This document shows positions 48,401 through 58,664 of a stretch of DNA of 64,000 nt, one piece after another; positions within the stretch are counted from its first letter, which is position 1; every line of letters begins with the position of its first letter. Origin of the DNA: Ottelia alismoides. Taxonomy: Eukaryota > Streptophyta > Magnoliopsida > Alismatales > Hydrocharitaceae. Where the stretch lies: NCBI GenBank assembly GCA_037367405.1, contig JAZKJV010007252.1, positions 310,001-374,000 of the forward strand, in the 5' to 3' direction. The notes beneath the pieces are model-generated. The model saw nothing but the letters and a program-made list of their open reading frames with translations, had not been told where the DNA came from and made no database searches. The position numbers and the translations under genes were made by a program.

Positions 48401-49333
48401 TCAGATCGTATGGGATTGGAAGCCCTTTGAGGGAAGACGCCCATCGAGGGTTTTGATCCGTTGTGAATAGCAGAGGCGGCGGATGGTTGGCTCCAAGGGA
48501 GACGCAACCAATGGTGGCGGGCGGGGAAACGGCCACGGGATGGTGGCGAGGGGAGCAACATGTAACAACAATGGGGTAGGGGGAACAAGGGCGGCCCAAC
48601 TGAAGGTCGAGCGGGGGTGGATAGCAACAACGCTGGCGGTGGGATAGGGTGGCGGGATGTCGGCAGGGGGTGGGTTGGGGTTGGTGATGAGCGGGTGGTG
48701 GCGGAACAGGGGGGCAAGGTGAGGGGGAGGCGGCCCGCAGAGGGTGCTGGCGATGAGAGGAAGGGGGAGTAGCGCGGCTGGCGCGCGGGAGGGTGGCGCG
48801 AGGCTGCGATGAGGTGCGAAGGCGAGGGGAAGGGGGGCGGAGGAAGGAGGGGGAGGGTGGTGGTGAAAGGGGAAACGGGAGGCGGGTTGCGGGTCTGTCG
48901 GGACAGTGGCGGGAGGGAGAACTGGGGTCGGCTTAGTCGCCGAAGGTGTAGGAATGGCGAGACAGGGCTGCACCAGGGCTGAGACGGTCGTTGGAGGCGA
49001 TATCGTCGATGGGGGCTGATCTGAAGCGGCCTGGACTGCGAGCAGTTCGTTGTTGACGACGAGTTTTTCTTCGTCACAAATCTGGACAACGGCTTCGGTG
49101 GTTGGAGGCTTTGATTGGGCGGCGCGTAGGGTCTCGAAGTCAGCCATCCAATCTCGAAACTTCGACTGGAAGTCTTGACATTTGGACTGGAGATCACGCA
49201 GTTCGTCCATTATCTCCTTGTTGTAGGTGCCGTTGGCTCGTCGTTTTCGTTCCGATGAACGATAGTCCTTCGATACATGCCGGTGCGAACGTCTGGACGG
49301 ATCGTCAGATCGGGAGGACGATCTGTAGGCCAT
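48401..49333 (-). CDS. TR-1 ORF, 310 codons, proline-rich
   Basis: The ATG overlaps the end of the primer site, so it is the first start codon of the genomic RNA's internal region. The N-terminal 75 residues are basic then helical (SSERKRRANGTYNKEIMDEL, LQSKCQDFQSKFRDWMADFE) and may form a coiled coil. The rest is low-complexity Pro/Ser/Ala/His sequence. No zinc knuckle or catalytic motif is seen. It may be a remnant gag, as in TR-GAG-type elements, or an unrelated captured ORF. Alternative frames (48388-49197) are also Pro-rich because of base composition. An extra minus-strand frame of 150 codons (47831-48283) lies downstream and is unrecognised. Confidence 0.4.
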   Translation of the reverse strand: MAYRSSSRSDDPSRRSHRHVSKDYRSSERKRRANGTYNKEIMDELRDLQSKCQDFQSKFRDWMADFETLRAAQSKPPTTEAVVQICDEEKLVVNNELLAVQAASDQPPSTISPPTTVSALVQPCLAIPTPSATKPTPVLPPATVPTDPQPASRFPFHHHPPPPSSAPLPLAFAPHRSLAPPSRAPAALLPLPLIASTLCGPPPPHLAPLFRHHPLITNPNPPPADIPPPYPTASVVAIHPRSTFSWAALVPPTPLLLHVAPLATIPWPFPRPPPLVASPLEPTIRRLCYSQRIKTLDGRLPSKGFQSHTI

Positions 49334-49345
49334 GCTCTGATATCA
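49334..49345 (-). other. TR-1 primer binding site, initiator tRNA-Met type
   Basis: The minus strand reads TGATATCAGAGC, one base from the usual TGGTATCAGAGC, two bases from the LTR edge at 49348. Confidence 0.8.
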
Positions 49346-49347
49346 AT

Positions 49348-49832
49348 TGATGCAGAAGGAATTGATGCAGAAGGAATTCGACGACGGATAAAAATAAATA
49401 TTTGATCGGTGGATTTTCGGTAGAAGAAATGGGAGGGGTTGAGAAGAGAAGCTCGTCAGGAACACGAGGGGTTGGCGGAGAGAAACGTGAAGATCACGTG
49501 GGAGAGAGAAAGAGAGAGGCGGAGATAGAGAATAAATCTCAATTTTTCATATCACTCAACTGAACTGTCTAAACAATTAGTCTATCATCCCTTTATATAG
49601 GATGGATGAGATTACAAAAATAGAAACTCAAATTCAAATTCAAACTAATTATCCTAAATTGACTCTAACCGACTAACTGACTAATTTAAAATTCAAATCT
49701 CTAACTAATTGAGATCACAAGCGATCCCCGTTTATTTAATTAAAAATACGATGACTCAAATAAACGTAAATAAAATTAACGGATAAAATTAAATAAATAT
49801 GCGGCCCTATATTTCTGTTCCATGCTGCATCA
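49348..49832 (-). repeat. TR-1 5' LTR
   Basis: Same ends as the 3' LTR, but the primer-site end carries a direct 15-bp duplication, TGATGCAGAAGGAAT, at 49348 and 49363. Confidence 0.85.
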
Positions 49833-49837
49833 TATTG

Positions 49838-51646
49838 CATCTTGGTAGAGGTAAATGACCGAGACGCAAGTGCCATGTGTAGGCAAACAACTCTTTAGTA
49901 GATGTAAAAACATATCCCGTAAAAGGAGCATGCATCATGTGATACACACCCCCTTCTTCATGGCCACAACCAATCACCTGGTCCGTCAGCATATCTTGAA
50001 AAACAAGAGACACTGGAACAAAAATGGCCCGACAATTATACATATAAAAAACTCATAGGAAATTCAGGAGCTAGAAGAACATTATTTAGTTGAATATTGA
50101 GAGCCACCCGAACCTCCCCTATCCAGCGATAGGGGATTGTCTGCCATCTGCCAACACAAAGGTTCAGCCTGGTGTAACCTATCGAAGTATAGAGAACAAA
50201 TTTTTGTTGTCGATGATGTGTGATGCACCCGAGTCTACCAACTAAATGGAAGAACTAGATGAATTCCTACATGTACAACACAATGTAGGTATACCTGAAG
50301 AATCATCAAAGGTTGCAGTATCATAGATGTGGTGCCCATGGTAGCTCCTGCTCTTGACGAAGATGGTTGCGATACAACCCCGTGGTGACTCAACCGCTGC
50401 ATTATAATAATCATATTCTGCTCTGGAAATACTCGACGAGATGTCTTCCTACGTTGGGATGGCCTATGAGCCATAAGGGGCCTTCCATGCTTCCCTCAAC
50501 ATCGGTCCTCAGTGTGGCCCATGCGGCCACAAAAGGTGCATGTGGACTTTCCATGCCCTGAATCAGGACCGCGTCCACTGCCCCTAAAGAAAGTCCCTCG
50601 ACCTCTGCTTGAAGGTACATGCATAGCCGATGGGGTCTCAACACGAGGCTCTGTTGGAAGAGATATAGACAAAATGCTAAGCTTGCTGAAGGCTTCTTCC
50701 ATCGATAAAATCTTTGAAGCAGTGATCATCTGTGCTCTAGTAACTTCATACATACGGTCTAATCCTCCAAGAAAAAGCCTAACAATCAATTGATTTATGA
50801 AAGCCTCTATTGTAAAAGTTGGCTGACTACTCGAGTCAGGGGGGGAGTAACCGAATCGATTAAGCCTAGTCGACCATTAGTCAGTAGTCGGTCTAGTCGA
50901 CCGACTTTTACATAGAGATTTTTTTTATTTTTTACTTTTTTTAAAAGCAGACTTATTCTAATATACTTCATGTTATATTTAAAGTCAATTACTTCTTTTG
51001 TTTCATTACAATAGTGTAGAAAATTTACAAATCTATGCAAATATACAAGAATATATGTATAAAAATAATTTATATATTTAAAATAATTAAAAAATTCAAA
51101 ACCGACTAATGGACGACTAAATTCAATTAGTCGCTCGACTGTCGATTAATCCTTAGTGAGTGACCCTACCGACCGATTACCGACTACCAATTTCTGCAAC
51201 CTTGCTGAAGGCTATCTGTGTCTGACAGGTATAGATAGGCATATAAGAGTTCAATTTTTGTAACCTGAATTCAATTCCGAATAGAACTAGACAAAGGAAC
51301 GACCAATTTGCTTTATTTGAAACATACCAACTTATGTTTGAAGGATCTTGGCATAATTCTTCTCTTCCGAGTATGTCTTGCGAAGACTGTCTCACATGTA
51401 TTTAGCTGTCTTATAATGCACAGTATCATTCGCAATGCAGGAGATGCAACTACTCACAATTTACGCCTTGACCACTGCATTATCCTTTTTCCATGTTGCA
51501 TTCGTGCCGGTTTTCTCGGTTTGTTCATCCTTAGTGATGATGTGTTCCTTATCGTGTCATATTACATTCAGAAGGGACTGGGACCACATCACATAATTCG
51601 TACCATCCAATTTGGTGATGATACCAAAGAAGGGGTTCTTCATTTC
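49838..51646 (-). pseudogene. COP-3: decayed Ty1/copia gag-protease-integrase start
   Basis: Reading leftwards from 51646 on the minus strand: GIITKLDGTNYVMWSQSLLN (gag N-terminus), a middle gag part with VRLFLGGLDRMYEVTRAQ, a zinc knuckle CTFCGRMGHTEDRC (about 50500-50540, pattern complete), protease LVDSGASHIID (50213-50245), then ALNIQLNNVLLAPEFPMSFL and the pre-integrase segment YTWHLRLGHLPLPRC (49860-49910). Stops and shifts occur throughout. It is interrupted by ATH-3 at 51647, by TR-1 at 49837, and by an unidentified insertion at about 50820-51200. Its LTRs are not in the window. Confidence 0.75.
50820..51200. mobile_element. AT-rich insertion with AGTCG-rich ends inside COP-3 gag
   Basis: The block separates two gag parts of COP-3. 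Both ends are packed with short units such as TAGTCGAC, GACTAAT and GTCGACCGAC; the centre is AT-rich. The ends are loosely inverted copies (GGTAGTCGG-type sequence on the right in reverse complement). This looks like a non-autonomous hAT-type element, but I cannot define clean termini or a target duplication. Confidence 0.4.
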
Positions 51647-52513
51647 TGATGAATCTCGGATTCATCACTCTAAGTCTCATTAGTTAAGCTCAAGTCCCTA
51701 AAAATCAACTGCATTTCTGCATTTATTTCACATAATTAGCATTCAGGCATGATTTCATAAGTTTTGCATTTTAGCATTAATTTCTGCATAAAATAAGAAG
51801 CCAAAAATCCAAGCCAAAAATGACCTGTAAATAGCCTAACTTCCCCTATTTTTAACTCCTCCATACTGACACCGCATAACCCAAAACCACCTCCATTGTG
51901 TGCACATCACTAACAAGAATATATTAAAAATACAAAAAAATAACTAACCCTGTTAAGTGGACCAAAAACCCAAAACCTAGTTTCAAGATTTTCGGACTAA
52001 AAGCCACATATCTTCCCCATCCAGTGTCTGATTTGATCCTACTCACTTTTGAATTAATGCACATTCAATTACCTTCAAAACAAGACCAAGTTCAAGTGAA
52101 TCGGAGCTCGTATGTGAAAGTTGGGTTTTGGGCCTCTTTTGTACATTGTATATTTTCGCGGTTTTCTGACCTTTATTTTATGTATATACTTTCTTAATTT
52201 ATAAAAATCCAAAAAAATTAGATTTAGATATCTTTTATTTATCCTTGATTTTTTTTATATTTTTCCGGTTTTTTATCTTGTTTTAAAAATGACAAAAAAT
52301 TAGAAAACCCAAAAATCAAGGTATTCTATGTACATGGGATACCCCAAAAATTCACTTTTTACATTTGACCGAATTTGGCTTTGATGTCTTCATGAAAATT
52401 GTAGATCTCGTCGAGACGAGCATTTTTCGTGAAGGAACTTTTTCGATCCGAGGTCATTTGCTATTTTTTATAGATTTTACAAAGCTTTTATTTTCGGATT
52501 TATCTGGAGCTGA

Positions 52514-52677
52514 CACGTGGCAGCCCCAGAGGCCGCCACGTGTCACATGTTTTTCGCGTATTTGTTATATCGTTTTTTTAAAAAAAATATATAAAACGGC
52601 CGCACGTGCGTCGCACGTGCCTCCCAGGCACGTGCTCCGCACGTGCCACGGCTGCCCCGCTCTTGCCTTGCCACGTG
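52514..52677 (+). promoter_or_regulatory. cluster of seven CACGTG G-boxes in the ATH-3 LTR
   Basis: CACGTG at 52514, 52537, 52603, 52614, 52629, 52640 and 52672, with three more at 53626, 53786 and 53797. G-boxes bind plant bZIP and bHLH factors (light, abscisic acid and stress responses). They lie 190-350 bp upstream of the TATA box, where an enhancer is expected. Binding is inferred, not shown. Confidence 0.6.
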
Positions 52678-52866
52678 GCCAAAGCGCGGCCGTTCGATCG
52701 GCCGCTGATCGAACGGCCCAGGCGCGTCACCCTCAACCTCTGGGCGCTAACGGCCCCCGAGTTCTCCGCCAACCACCTCGCCAACGGTCCCCCTTCTCTC
52801 CGCCGTTGACCCTCTCCTCCGCACCGGTCCCCCGCGTCTTCCGCAACCACCGGCCGCATCCATCGC

Positions 52867-52876
52867 CTATAAAAGC
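52867..52876 (+). promoter_or_regulatory. TATA box of the ATH-3 LTR promoter
   Basis: CTATAAAAGC in GC-rich surroundings; transcription would start about 30 bases on, near 52905. A second candidate, TATATAAAAC, lies at about 52589-52598, within the G-box cluster. Confidence 0.6.
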
Positions 52877-54821
52877 ACCTCGCCAACCCCGAGCCCAAGC
52901 ATCCGCCGCCTGCCTGAGGAACCACATCGGAAGTGACAGCCGCATCCTCCTCGTCGGCGTGATCCGAGGGGTTCCCTCCTCGTCGCAGCTCCGCTCGAAC
53001 AGCTGCTCGCTCCGGTCGATCTCCGTTGAGCCCTCCGCCAGGTTCTCTCTCTCTCTCTCGCACTCTCTATCTCTCAACCTCCGAGCATATTTGCTCCGCT
53101 CCGAGCTTCACCCTCTCATCTCCGCTCCACCCCCGTCGAGCCCTGCGCTTCGCCTTATCATCATCTTCTTCGACAACCTCCGCCGCGCGACACCGCCTTC
53201 AACGACCTTCTCCGCCAACTTCGACTCCACCGACCATCGTCTTCGACTTCGCGCCACCACCGCCTGCTACAACGCCATCGAGCATCATCGACTCCGCCTC
53301 GTCAACATCATCGCCACCACGCCGCCGGCCTACTTCTTCGACCTCCAAGCTTCGCCGACGACCTCCACCCTCAGCTCCGCCAGCCGCTTCACCTTCATCG
53401 ACCGCCACGGCATCAGCTCCAGTCGCCATCGACCTCGCCCACTGCACCGACGCCCGCCGGCCGTGTGTCGGCCATTGGGTCCGCCGCAGACCTCCACCAG
53501 CGGAGCACGGCCGGGATCCACCGCCAGCAGCACCTTCGATCTTCAGCTAAGGGCTCCGCCGGACCGCCTCTCCCCTCCGCATCGCGCAACTGGGCAAGGC
53601 CCGAGGCCCCCACTCACGCGCTACGCACGTGAGTCTGGGGGAGCTTGCATCGGCACCCCCAGCCTCTCCACATTTTGCCAAGAGATCCAGGGGGGTCATG
53701 CGACTTGCATTTGACCCCTGGGTTATTTACATCAAACCCCCTGGAGATCCCTCCATATCGCGCATCAGTCCAACCATCCCAAGGGCACGTGCGCGGCACG
53801 TGCCTTTTGGGAAATTTGCAGAGAACCCCCCCACAGTATAGGTAATTTCAACTAGCCCCCCCTGCATTGTTTTTATTTATTTATTCTGTTTGCGTCTGTA
53901 CCCCTGTTTTTGTCATCCATTATAGACCTCTACATTGCATCATTTTATTCATTTAAAAATAGCATTTTGTTCATCTTTTAATTCTCTACATTTTGACATG
54001 TCGCGGATATTTTTGTGCTTTACGGTTAATTAATAAATAATTGTTTTGTGAAAATTGGAATATTTTGCCCAATCTGTGCTCTGAAATTCATAGTAAATTA
54101 ACCATTGCTCTAAAAATCTCCGAAAAATCACGTAGTGTAGAGATTATTTTGCTTGACATTGTGCCCAAAAATCTTTGTATTTGCATGCATAATTTGCTCT
54201 GTAAAAATCATTTTGCATATTTCATTGTTTAATTTTTAATAGGTATTAAACCCCACATTTTCAAGATTTAGGATTTTTCTGAGATCCATCACTTAGTGAT
54301 AGATCTTAGATAATTTTGTCTCTTGAAAATAAGTAGGTTTAATATTTATTAAAATTAAGTATTAAAAATTAATTGGTCTGCATTTAAAAATTCATAAAAA
54401 ATTCATATTACATCTAAAAATTCCAAAAAAATTACAGTGCACTCATTTCATCGTCATTTACATTGTGGCCAAGTTTCGTATTTTTCGGACATCGTTTGAT
54501 TGAAATTTACATTTTAGTCCTTAAAATAGGCCGAACTTGCATTTTGCATCTCATATTGCATTCCAAAAAAAAGACCGCCTTGAAAACCGGACTAAAAATT
54601 GGATAGACACAACTCTAGGTTGTTCCTTTGCCTCCTTGTGATCGACCTTGGGACTTGCCCAAAGTAAAATAAACATAAAAACCACTTGATTAAATTTGAT
54701 TAAAAATTGTGCTTATTTCTTTACTGTTTCCGATCGCCGCCTACAACGAACGACTCATCATTATTACCACGAACAAAGATTAAAAACAACTTCTTAACGC
54801 GGTTTTTACGGACTCGTCAGA

Positions 54822-54839
54822 TGGCGCCGTTGCCGGGGA
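54822..54839 (+). other. ATH-3 primer binding site, tRNA-Asp type
   Basis: TGGCGCCGTTGCCGGGGA, an exact-looking complement of a plant tRNA-Asp 3' end, two bases after the LTR. Confidence 0.85.
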
Positions 54840-56030
54840 GGCAAACGGCTTAGTTTTTTGTTTTGAAAATTTTTGTTCGGTTTTCCGAATTCGGGTAGTC
54901 TGACCCCCGAATTTTTCACTGTAAATCCCATTTTATATCTTGTATTTATTTTTCAGCATTTATTTCATTTATTTTATTTTTGATCATTTTCTGAGCCACT
55001 CTCTTACATTCTTTCTCTTATTTTTCTTGCGAGGTACCCGGCGCACGTGGAGCGCTTTTTCAAGGAACCGACGCATCTTCACCGACACCCGAAGAAACCG
55101 CAATTAAATTAAGATCGAGTCGAGTCGTGAGAGAGAGTAGAGTCTAGGTTTTTAATTTCTGCTCATTTATAGCGGTGTCCGTTTGGACTCTCGCGTGTGT
55201 AAAAAGACCTTGAACTTTATTTGTGGTGTGTCGTGGCCTGTTTCACTCTCCGGAGAGGGTGGGGCCCGACTTGAGTGGCGATTAGGATAGACCTGCACAT
55301 ACGGCTCTTGGAGCATTTTTATTTTTGATTGTGCTCGTAGGATCTTAAGCCACACTGCACTCTAACTGAGACGCACATTAGATCGTTCAACTTAGCCAAA
55401 TTCAACTCAATTCTTCCCGCTAATAGAACTTTCTCCTTAGGTGCGGTTTTCATCGGCTTGCACGCATTTAGTATAAATATTTAAAATTCTGTATTGCATC
55501 CCACATGGAGATTGCGAGGAGGCACTGTAAGTCTTCTAACTGAGCATTCATCATAGTTTTCCGCGTGCATCGGCTTTTCCCGAATTCCTCTCTCTTGTTT
55601 TATCACATAAATCTAAAGGAAATTGGGACTGGACGGTAGACGTGTATTTGTGTTCATCTAAATTTTTCAGTGATCACCTCAATAAAATTGGGACTGCTAA
55701 ATAAAGCCGATCTTAAAAAATCCATAAAATTAAGTATTTCTGCGGAAGAGCAACCCCGACATTGTTTGATTTTATCTTGCAGCGAGGAGAGAAACGCACA
55801 CTAGGATAGAGCCCAGCTCCAAACCTAACAGCTCGTTTAAACGGCTTGCAAGACTTGAATTCTCACCAATTAAAACTAACAAGATAATTGACCGGACCCT
55901 TCGGTCTTCACTTTGAGTTGAGTTGGTGAAACAACCCTTGTATTGTGTTTGGATTGTGCGTAGAAAATAGTTCATCAACGAATACCACACAATTGTGTCT
56001 ACATCATAAAACATCTTGTTGACCCCGAGA
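54840..56030 (+). other. ATH-3 leader between primer site and gag
   Basis: A 1.2-kb untranslated region. No ORF in the sense direction is convincing; antisense frames 55167-55355 and 55772-56077 resemble nothing. Confidence 0.65.
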
Positions 56031-57413
56031 ATGGAGGACTGTGGTAATTCTTGTTCAGGCTCGTCTCTCTCTAACACAAACTCCCCAACCTCAAAAGCCC
56101 AAAGAGACTCTTACTCTGGACCTGCTTGGCCTCCGGGAAACCCTTCCCAAGAACCCTATTCCTTCTTCCTCCTAGAAGGAGGACAGACTCACCCTGTCTA
56201 TTTCTCACCACAAAAGATCGAGGATAACTGTTACATCAATTCTTTCCAATATATTAACTCAAACCCTTTATATTCTCCAGATAAAGAAAAAGAGATGCCA
56301 CCCAAGATGTCTTCCAAGAAAGACCCTGAAGATGAACATAATGAAGATCCAATGAAGATGATTCTCGCGAGACTGGCTGCATCTGAGCAGCAACAACAGC
56401 TACTGAGGGAGCAGCTCGAACAAATGAATGCTGGGGGAGAAGTGCCAATGGAAGCCGCATACAACCCTGGACAGTACAGAGTGTGGAACTATTTGCAGCC
56501 ACCACAGCCAGAGATCCACTATGAACTAAAGCCACATTTTGTCAGTCAATTACCTCAATTCCATGGTAATACGACTGAGGAGCCATATGAATTCTTGAGG
56601 GACCTGGAGCTGATATGTTCTAATCTGAGGCACCCACAAGTCAGCCAAGACTACATTCGTCTCATTGCACTACCTTTCTCCTTGAAAGGGAAAGCAGACT
56701 ACTGGGTAAAGAACTTGGGGGTGATTGTGACGACTTATGAAAGGTTTAAAAACCTCTTTCTGAAAAAATTCTACCCCTTGAGCCGGACCAATCAAATGAG
56801 GACCCGCATCACCAGTTTCTCTCAGATGCCCAATGAACCACTCTGTGAGGCATGGGATAGGTTTAAGGACCTGCTACAAAAATGTCCCTGCCATGATCTG
56901 GACAACAACATCCTAGTCCAGTCACTCTACTCTGGCCTGAACCACGAGACTCAAGGGTTAGTTAGTGCTGCCTGCGGAGGGAATTACACATCGCGTGGCG
57001 CTGATGCTGTATGGAAAATACTGGAGCAAATGACGGAAACAAGCCGGTCTCAAATTGCCAGTAGAGCATACACTGAGTCCCTGAACACCCTTCAAGCCAA
57101 AGGCGGGAAGCAGACGATGGCAGAAATAGCTGAGGACTTGATTCCAAGCATGCACTTTATTTCTGATAAATTGACAATTGTGGACAAGAGAATGAACGAT
57201 ATCGACAGCAGGATTTCCCAATTCCCAAAGCAGATGGAGGAACTCACCGAGAAGGTGTCCAAGATGGGGATGCCTAGTGCACCTACTGTCCCGATATATC
57301 ATGTGCATCATGTCCAGGAGCAACCAAGAGCAGAGCAACAGCAACCATGGGATCACGATCAATCCCACGCCCAATTTTCCCAACAGCCGCCCCCACCGAC
57401 TGAGACAGTCTAG
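56031..57413 (+). pseudogene. ATH-3 gag, N-terminal part ending at an in-frame TAG
   Basis: The reading frame opens upstream at a non-ATG codon; the first ATG is at 56031. It encodes 460 residues: a variable N-terminus, a Gln-rich helical stretch (LAASEQQQQLLREQLEQMNA, about 110-130), and the capsid-type Retrotrans_gag region at about residues 170-320 (FHGNTTEEPYEFLRDLELI, GKADYWVKNLGVIVTTYERF, LCEAWDRFKDLLQKCPCHD). The TAG at 57411-57413 falls where ATH-2 has GAG (Glu), and the same frame continues beyond it, so this is a nonsense change rather than the natural gag end. Gag would form the retrotransposon particle. Confidence 0.85.
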
Positions 57414-58664
57414 GAAGCCCCGCCTCTGACATTTGAAGTAAACGGCATCTGGTACACCCAGGACGCTACCCGACAGGGTAATATGGGGGACCGTCAGACT
57501 TATCAGCGTCTACCCACCTTCTATAATGCCGCATTTCCTCCACAGCACACTACATCGTTCCAGCAGCCGAAGCAGCAGCAACCCTACAATCGCCAGAACC
57601 AGCCTCAGCAATACCATCAGCAATCTCAAGCCCCCAGACAATCAGCTCAGTCATCCAAACCTCCAGAAGAACCGATCGACATCCAGAGACAAATACTTGA
57701 AGAGTTTCGCCACTTCCGAGATGAGCTGCAAGATCTACGGGTTGATGTCAACCGCTTGTCCCGTTGGAAGGATGAGCAGACAGCTCCAACCACAACCATT
57801 CCCGCCCAGGTTCAAGCTAACCCCAATAGCTTGAACAAATTCCACTCATCTCAACACAATATCCAGGTATACTATCCAGACTTTTCCACATCTGAACATG
57901 ATATCCTTTCGTTTGACAAAATCAATGCCATGTCACTCAGGAGCGGAAGGACCGTGGTCGTACCTGACCGGGCAAGGGAATCGGACCATGAAGACTTGGA
58001 AGATCAACCGGAGAATGTTTCCGAGGAGGAAGATGAAGGACGCCTGAAGATCCCAGCAGTAGATAAAGGGAAAGCATCTATGGAGTATGCAGAGGACCTT
58101 GAACCTCTAGTTGCTGCAAAAACACCTTTGTCACCTTTTCAGCAACCTGATTTTGATTATTATGATTGTAATAAAAACTTCAAGTCGAATAAAGATGCTC
58201 TTATTTTTGATTCTGACCCTCTATCTCCTGTCTCAAATGCTTCCATTCCTTTCCCCCATGCCCTAAAGAAAAGAAAACAAAAGAAAAACATCAAAGATTA
58301 CCCAGTCATGGAAAAATTCTGCCAACAAAACATCACAGTCAAAGTACCCTTTGATCAGTACGTGGCCGGTAATCCAGCCTTTCAGAAATACTTAAAGGCA
58401 AAATGCACTCCCACCAGGACTCGTACAAAGAGAACAAGTCAATTTGTGGAGACTCATATCTTGACCGTTGCCACCACCAAATGCGTCAGAAACCAGCATC
58501 TGCCAAGAAGGAAAAGGGATCTGGGCGCCCATTATGTGGAGAGTCACATTGGCGGCATATCATTCACACGCACACTTCTCGACAATGGATCTTCCATAAA
58601 CCTTCTACCCTTAGCCTTATATTATCGATTGGAGTTGGGCCTTCTAAAGAAATCATCATCTTGA
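57414..58664 (+). pseudogene. ATH-3 gag C-terminus and protease
   Basis: In frame with gag: FEVNGIWYTQDATRQ, a Gln/Pro-rich stretch, a predicted coiled coil (IQRQILEEFRHFRDELQDLR), the conserved SLRSGRTVVVPDRA motif, an acidic linker and the protease with GAHYVESHIGGISFTRTLL followed by DNGSSINLLPLALYYRLELG (active Asp at 58581). No zinc knuckle is visible. A TGA at 58662-58664 replaces the TTA (Leu) present in ATH-2, and the frame continues on the other side. Confidence 0.85.

Larger units (their letters stand above)
47349..49832 (-). mobile_element. TR-1: complete non-autonomous LTR retrotransposon
   Basis: LTRs of 469 bp (47349-47817) and 485 bp (49348-49832) flank a 1.53-kb internal region. 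Perfect 5-bp target duplications TATTG lie at 47344-47348 and 49833-49837. The primer site is 49334-49345 and a purine tract AAAGCGGAGGTGAGT (minus strand) lies at 47818-47832. LTR divergence by eye is about 12 substitutions in 469 bp. The only sizeable frame is the 310-codon ORF starting at 49333; no protease, integrase, RT or RNase H is present. The primer-site type and the 3' end (ending GGGAGACGAAATTTTAAAGCGG) recall small-LTR chromoviruses, an inference only. Confidence 0.85.
51647..54819 (+). repeat. ATH-3 5' LTR
   Basis: A 3173-bp LTR. The tip is a perfect palindrome (TGATGAATC, three bases, GATTCATCA). The first 850 bp are AT-rich; 52500-53830 is strongly GC- and CpG-rich, with G-box motifs, a TATA box and a CT-repeat-rich leader; the end is AT-rich again. 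The end reads GACTCGTCA, nearly complementary to the start. Confidence 0.9.

Noticed and set aside
48388..49197. 269-codon Pro-rich ORF in an alternative frame of TR-1
   Set aside because: It overlaps the frame that starts at the primer-site ATG and owes its openness to GC-rich low-complexity sequence.
52365..53714. 449-codon plus-strand ORF in the ATH-3 LTR
   Set aside because: It lies wholly in the LTR, crosses the TATA box, is low complexity (Ser, Pro, Arg, His), and other frames of the same GC-rich block are also open. It reflects base composition.
57411..57413. In-frame TAG as a programmed readthrough stop between gag and pol
   Set aside because: ATH-2 has Glu at the same place and two further stops occur in the same frame, so random nonsense change is simpler.
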